The position numbers and the translations under genes are program-made. The notes under the pieces are model-generated. The model was not told where the DNA came from. It saw only the letters and a program-made list of their open reading frames with translations, and did no database searches. This document shows positions 6,192 through 9,480 of a DNA stretch of 9,480 nucleotides, piece after piece (positions within the stretch are counted from its first letter, which is position 1; each line of letters starts with the position of its first letter). Origin of the DNA: an uncultured bacterium (GTDB lineage: Bacteria > Actinomycetota > Actinomycetes > S36-B12); the NCBI GenBank assembly GCA_903908025.1, contig CAIVQM010000191.1:1-9480 (forward strand). The letters are read 5' to 3'.

Positions 6192-7101
6192 AGTTCACGA
6201 GCCGCTCGACGGACTCGCGGCGCGGCAGCGAGGGCACGGCACCGGCGGCGGTGGCAGCGAGGGCTCCGGCGGCACTTCCCCAGCGCAGCGCGTCGGTCAG
6301 GTCGTGCCCTTCGGCGAGTGCGGCCGAGAGTCCACCGCAGAAGGCATCGCCCGCGGCGACGGTGTCGACGGGGACGATCGGGAACGCGGCACATGATCCG
6401 CTGGCATCCGCCGTGGCCCACACGGCGCCCTCGCCGCCGCGCGTGACGATGGCGCAGCCGGCACCGAGGCGCACGAGGTGCCGCGCTGCAACGGTGGCTT
6501 GGTCAGCGGTCTCGGTCGGCAGGCCCGTCAGTTGCGCGGCCTCATGCTCGTTCGGGATGACGATGTCGACAAGTGAGTACAGCGCCTCGGGGTAGTCACG
6601 CACGGGTGCGGGGTTGAGGATCGTCCGTGCGCCAGCGGCACGACCCGCCTGCATCGCAGAGACGATCGCATCGGTCGGCACCTCGCCCTGCGTGAGCACG
6701 ATGGCGATGTCGTCGAGTGCGGCGATCGATGTGCGCACGTGCTCAGCGGTGACGTGTGCGTTGGCACCTGCGATGACGACAATGCGGTTCGCGCCGCTCG
6801 CGTCGACCTCGATGAGGGCGGTTCCGGAGATTCCGTCGACCTGAGCGACCGCTGACCCGTCAATGCCCTCGGCATCGACGACGTCGCGCAGCCAGGCGCC
6901 GGAGGCATCGGACCCGAGGGCCCCGATCATCGACACCGGCACCCCGATCCGTGCGGCAGCCACAGCCTGGTTGAGTCCCTTGCCGCCGGCATGCTGCTCG
7001 AGCGCATCGCCGAACACTGTCTCGCCCGAGTCGGGCATGCGCTCGAGACCGATGACCAGGTCGAGGTTCAGGCTTCCGACGACGACAACGCGTGCACCCA
7101 T
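6181..7101 (-). CDS. rbsK: Ribokinase (PfkB family)
   Basis: The product has 306 residues, the normal ribokinase length. It phosphorylates D-ribose with ATP to ribose-5-phosphate in the cytosol. Motifs: GSLNLDLV near the N-terminus; AGGKGLNQAVAAARIG (38-53), PfkB signature 1; LNPAPVRDYP (162-171) and PNEHEA (183-188), hallmarks of true ribokinases among PfkB kinases; and DTVAAGDAFCGGL (246-258), with Asp252 the expected catalytic base. The ATG at 7101 starts the typical MGARVVVVGSLNLD sequence; the open frame extends upstream, but that part is antisense to the kinase gene and shows no family similarity. The Shine-Dalgarno site is weak (GGCGG, 1 nt from the start). The gene is divergent from the xylulokinase-type gene across 66 bp, so the two may share control. 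A related PfkB sugar kinase of other specificity cannot be excluded. Confidence 0.93.
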   Translation of the reverse strand: MGARVVVVGSLNLDLVIGLERMPDSGETVFGDALEQHAGGKGLNQAVAAARIGVPVSMIGALGSDASGAWLRDVVDAEGIDGSAVAQVDGISGTALIEVDASGANRIVVIAGANAHVTAEHVRTSIAALDDIAIVLTQGEVPTDAIVSAMQAGRAAGARTILNPAPVRDYPEALYSLVDIVIPNEHEAAQLTGLPTETADQATVAARHLVRLGAGCAIVTRGGEGAVWATADASGSCAAFPIVPVDTVAAGDAFCGGLSAALAEGHDLTDALRWGSAAGALAATAAGAVPSLPRRESVERLVNSVE

Positions 7102-7167
7102 GCCGCCAGTATCGCGGAAGGCGTGGCAATACGCTTCGGAGCAGTCCACGTCGTCGAGGGAGGTCGC

Positions 7168-8580
7168 ATGCGGCTGGGTATTGACCTCGGCACGGGCTCC
7201 GTCAAGGCCGCGCTCGTGGACGCTGACGGCGTGGTGCTCGCGAAGGCGAGCCGTCCGTATTCCGTCGACGCCCCGCGACCCGGCTGGGCGGAGAGTGATC
7301 CGGCTGCGTGGCTGGCGGGTGCGCGAGAGGTCGTGGCCGAAGTCCTCTCGACGACCGGGGAGCGGCCGTTGTCCGCGGGCTTCTCCGGCCAGATGCACGG
7401 CGTGGTCGTCACCGATGCAGTCTTCACTCCGCTGCGCCCGGCGATCCTGTGGGCCGATGGCCGTTCGGTCGAGCAGGCCCGAGCGCTGGGGAGCGACCTC
7501 ACCCACGCCGAGCTCAGCCGCCTGGGGTCGCCAGCCGTGACGGGGTTCGCGGCAACGAGCCTTGCGTGGCTGCTCGAGAACGAGCCGGATGTGATGGCGC
7601 GTGCGGTGCATGTGCTGCAGCCCAAGGACTGGCTGCGGGTTGCCCTCGGTGGCGATCTCGCGACGGACCCGAGTGACGCATCGGGAACGATGCTCTACGA
7701 CGTGGTGTCGGGCGAGTGGTCTGAGCGGGCAATCGCCTGGGTCGGGCTGCCGATCACGCTGCTGCCGCCGGTCCGCGGATCCGCTGACGCGGCCGGGGCA
7801 CTCGCCTTGCCCGGGCTCGACGATGCTCTGCCCTGCGTAGTCGGGGCTGCCGACACCGCCTGCGCGCTCGCGGGGCTGGGCCTCGGAGCCGACGACGGGT
7901 TCGTCGCGGTCGGCAGTGGTGCGCAGGTCGTGCGGCTGATGTCGTCGCCGAGCCTTGACGCGACGCTGCGCACGCACACGTTCGCGACGGCAGGTGCGCC
8001 GGGCGATGGTTGGTATCGAATCGGGGCCGTGCAGAGTTCGGGGCTGTCCCTAACTGCGGCGCTGGCCTGGTTCGACGCGACCGTCGAGGAGGCCGCTGCC
8101 GCACTGGCGCAGGGCGTTCGAGCCGACGACCCGATGTTCGTGCCGTACCTGTCGGGCGAGCGCACGCCGTTCATGAATCCGGAGCTGCGCGGCTCATGGC
8201 ATGGCATGAGCCTGTCGACCGATCGCGCCGCGATGCTGCGCAGTGTGCTCGAGGGAGTCGCGCAGGCCGTTGCCCTCGGTGTCGAGGCGGTGCAGGACTC
8301 GGGTGATCCCATGCCCGATGTCGTTCCCCTGGTTGGTGGTGGGACGCATGACCCGGCGTTCCGTCAGCTGCTGGCGGATGCGACGGGCCTGACCCTCGCC
8401 GTGACGGACGCGCCGGACTCCGCTGTGGTCGGCGCCGCCCTGCTCGCGGCGGGCCTGACGAGCAACCCGCGTCCAGTGTCTCGCGCGAGCGTCGTGATGC
8501 CCCGTCCCGATGCCGTCGAACTACTTGCTCGCCGTCGCGAGATGATGGTGCGCGTGGCAACGGCCGGGGAGGGCATATGA
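7168..8580 (+). CDS. xylB: FGGY-family pentulose kinase, xylulokinase type
   Basis: The product has 470 residues, close to E. coli XylB (484). The expected reaction is ATP-dependent phosphorylation of D-xylulose to xylulose-5-phosphate. Motifs: GIDLGTGSVKAALVD (4-18), the N-terminal phosphate-binding segment; SGQMHG (73-78), characteristic of xylulokinases; ILWADGR (93-99); VVGAADTACA (224-233) with Asp229 as the likely catalytic base; YLSGERTPFMNP (327-338); and LVGGGTHDPAFRQLLAD (388-404) in the second actin-like domain. ATG 7168 is chosen because it begins the conserved MRLGIDLGTG and has GGGAGG (7158-7163) 4 nt upstream. The stop overlaps the rpiB start (ATGA), so the two are translationally coupled. 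No xylose isomerase is present, so D-ribulose or another ketopentose is a possible alternative substrate; the family call is firm, the sugar less so. Confidence 0.85.
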   Translation: MRLGIDLGTGSVKAALVDADGVVLAKASRPYSVDAPRPGWAESDPAAWLAGAREVVAEVLSTTGERPLSAGFSGQMHGVVVTDAVFTPLRPAILWADGRSVEQARALGSDLTHAELSRLGSPAVTGFAATSLAWLLENEPDVMARAVHVLQPKDWLRVALGGDLATDPSDASGTMLYDVVSGEWSERAIAWVGLPITLLPPVRGSADAAGALALPGLDDALPCVVGAADTACALAGLGLGADDGFVAVGSGAQVVRLMSSPSLDATLRTHTFATAGAPGDGWYRIGAVQSSGLSLTAALAWFDATVEEAAAALAQGVRADDPMFVPYLSGERTPFMNPELRGSWHGMSLSTDRAAMLRSVLEGVAQAVALGVEAVQDSGDPMPDVVPLVGGGTHDPAFRQLLADATGLTLAVTDAPDSAVVGAALLAAGLTSNPRPVSRASVVMPRPDAVELLARRREMMVRVATAGEGI

Positions 8581-9035
8581 GAATCGCGATCGGCTCTGAC
8601 CATGCGGGGTACCTGCTGAAGGAGACCCTCAAGGCGTGGCTGCTCGAGAACGGCCACGTGGTCACCGACGTCGGCGCCTACAGCGAGGCCCGCGTTGACT
8701 ACCCGCACTACGGGGGACTTGTCGGCCGGGCTGTCGCGAGCGGTGAGGTTGACCGCGGCGTCGCCGTGTGCGGGAGCGGTCAGGGGATCTGCATGGCGGC
8801 CAACAAGGTGCCCGGCGTCCGCGGCGGGGTGATCCGCGATGTGGAGGATGCGCAGATCACCCGGCAACACAACGACGCGAACGTGGCCTGTTTCGGGGAG
8901 CGGTTCACCGACCCTGATTCGGCGATCGCAGCACTCGCCGTCTTCCTCGAGACCGATTTCGAGGGCGGCCGCCATCGGGGCCGAGTGGAGAAGCTCGCCC
9001 GCCTCGATGAAACCCACGGCGCCACCGACGTTTAA
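8577..9035 (+). CDS. rpiB: Ribose-5-phosphate isomerase B (RpiB/LacAB family, Cys type)
   Basis: The product has 152 residues, a typical RpiB length. It would interconvert ribose-5-P and ribulose-5-P. Motifs: SDHAG (7-11) with Asp8 and His9; AVCGSGQGICMAANK (63-77), where Cys65 matches the catalytic cysteine of E. coli RpiB; RQHNDANVACFG (96-107) with His98; and GGRHRGRV (130-137), the phosphate-binding arginine region. Mycobacterial housekeeping RpiB uses a glutamate and lacks this cysteine, so this copy resembles the Cys class and could be a pathway-specific paralogue. GGGGAGG (8566-8572) inside the kinase gene provides the ribosome site, and the start overlaps the kinase stop by ATGA. Related isomerases act on galactose-6-P, allose-6-P or tetrulose-4-P, so the substrate is probable rather than proven. 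Confidence 0.9.
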   Translation: MRIAIGSDHAGYLLKETLKAWLLENGHVVTDVGAYSEARVDYPHYGGLVGRAVASGEVDRGVAVCGSGQGICMAANKVPGVRGGVIRDVEDAQITRQHNDANVACFGERFTDPDSAIAALAVFLETDFEGGRHRGRVEKLARLDETHGATDV

Positions 9036-9047
9036 CCTTGGCCCGGG

Positions 9048-9064
9048 CGGGGCATGATCCCCGC
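9048..9064 (+). terminator. Weak hairpin between rpiB and the lipoprotein gene
   Basis: GCGGG (9048-9052) and CCCGC (9060-9064) pair over a 7-nt loop, 13 nt after the rpiB stop. The stem is short and no U-tract follows. CATGAT (9054-9059) inside the loop could equally be a -10 of the lipoprotein promoter, with only a poor -35 (TTTAAC, 9032-9037) 16 bp upstream. Either use is uncertain. Confidence 0.2.
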
Positions 9065-9097
9065 AGTGTCATCCGACCCCGATCAAGGAGCCCCACC

Positions 9098-9480
9098 ATG
9101 AGCCGCATCCGCACCGTCGCCGCTGTCAGCGCCGCCACCCTCCTGGGTGTCGCCGTGCTCGCCGGCTGCTCGTCGTCGACAAGTGAGCCCGCGGCCTCCG
9201 CTTCGGCGGCCGCCTCATCCGCAGGGAGCACGCAGATGCTGCCGCCCGTCATCATCACTGAGGATCAGACTGCGGCAACCGCGAAGGTTGGCGACTACCT
9301 CGACATCATCATCGCGGCCGACAACCTCATGGGCACGACCGTCGCCACAGACAAGCCCGACCTCGTCGAGCTGACGCAGGCCAAGGAAGAGGGCGGCGCC
9401 ACGTTCAACCCCGGTGGCAAGACCCTCGCGCCCGGCACGGCCATCATCACGGTGACCAACCCCGACGCCTCGACGCGCGA
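9098..9480 (+). CDS. Lipoprotein of unknown function, N-terminal part (runs off the right edge)
   Basis: 127 codons are visible. ATG 9098 has AAGGAG (9085-9090) 7 nt upstream. A type II signal peptide is clear: basic MSRIR, a hydrophobic core, and the lipobox VLAGC with Cys24 as the lipidated residue. A Ser/Ala-rich linker (25-45) follows. The visible mature part alternates short hydrophobic strands with turns (KVGDYLDIIIA, GTTVATDKPDLVEL, APGTAIITVTNPD), suggesting an Ig-like or other beta-sandwich domain; I do not recognise the family. The protein should be anchored on the outer face of the cell membrane. It lies 62 bp after rpiB on the same strand, but a separate transcript is likely given the strong Shine-Dalgarno site and the change of theme. 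It is not an obvious sugar-binding protein. Confidence 0.85.
   Translation, partial: MSRIRTVAAVSAATLLGVAVLAGCSSSTSEPAASASAAASSAGSTQMLPPVIITEDQTAATAKVGDYLDIIIAADNLMGTTVATDKPDLVELTQAKEEGGATFNPGGKTLAPGTAIITVTNPDASTR

Noticed and set aside
6991..7167. Upstream extension of the xylulokinase-type frame
   Set aside because: It overlaps the ribokinase start region and has no family similarity. ATG 7168 has a good Shine-Dalgarno site and begins the conserved phosphate-binding motif.
7102..7167. Operator or promoter elements in the ribokinase/kinase divergent gap
   Set aside because: GCGT-GGCAAT-ACGC and GATACT on the minus strand are visible, but they are too short or lack partner elements to support a call.
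7102..7977. Upstream extension of the ribokinase frame on the minus strand
   Set aside because: It is antisense to the kinase gene and rich in Arg, Gln and His. Family similarity begins exactly at the ATG at 7101.

Overview
The window is about 9.5 kb of G+C-rich DNA. Codon use is strongly GC3-biased, Shine-Dalgarno sites are of the GGAGG type, and the gene families are typical of high-GC Gram-positives: a one-membrane-span HtrA protease, a GAP/Sap-type six-span protein and a MpaB-type oxygenase. A chromosomal segment of an actinomycete (Actinomycetota) is the best guess. The family cannot be fixed from the sequence alone.

Left edge (1-1020, minus strand): a HipBA-type toxin-antitoxin pair. 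hipB is complete, and hipA is cut by the window edge after 224 codons. The two genes overlap by ATGA. A perfect 16-bp dyad upstream of hipB is a good candidate for its autoregulatory operator. A locally A+T-rich spacer separates the pair from the core-like genes.

Middle (1020-6165): htrA (membrane-anchored trypsin-like protease plus PDZ) has a hairpin-rich leader that can pair with its Shine-Dalgarno site, and it ends in a long GC-rich terminator stem. Next is a MpaB/DUF2236 oxygenase-like gene on the plus strand, convergent with a GAP-family membrane protein gene on the minus strand. Divergent from the latter is a secreted heparinase II/III-type polysaccharide lyase whose start codons lie in a dyad.

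Right part (6181-9035): a pentose-phosphate cluster. Ribokinase (minus strand) is divergent from a translationally coupled pair, a xylulokinase-type FGGY kinase and a cysteine-type RpiB isomerase. Together these would feed ribose and a ketopentose into ribose-5-P, ribulose-5-P and xylulose-5-P. No transporter or regulator for them lies in the window.

Right edge (9098-9480): the first 127 codons of a lipoprotein of unknown function.

I see no clear new system. The points most worth checking are the htrA leader, the heparinase II/III lyase with its start-site dyad, the Cys-type RpiB with its coupled kinase, and what lies beyond the truncated hipA. No tRNA, rRNA, CRISPR array, IS element or attachment site was recognised. 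No gene-free stretch exceeds 300 bases; the longest is 972-1232.
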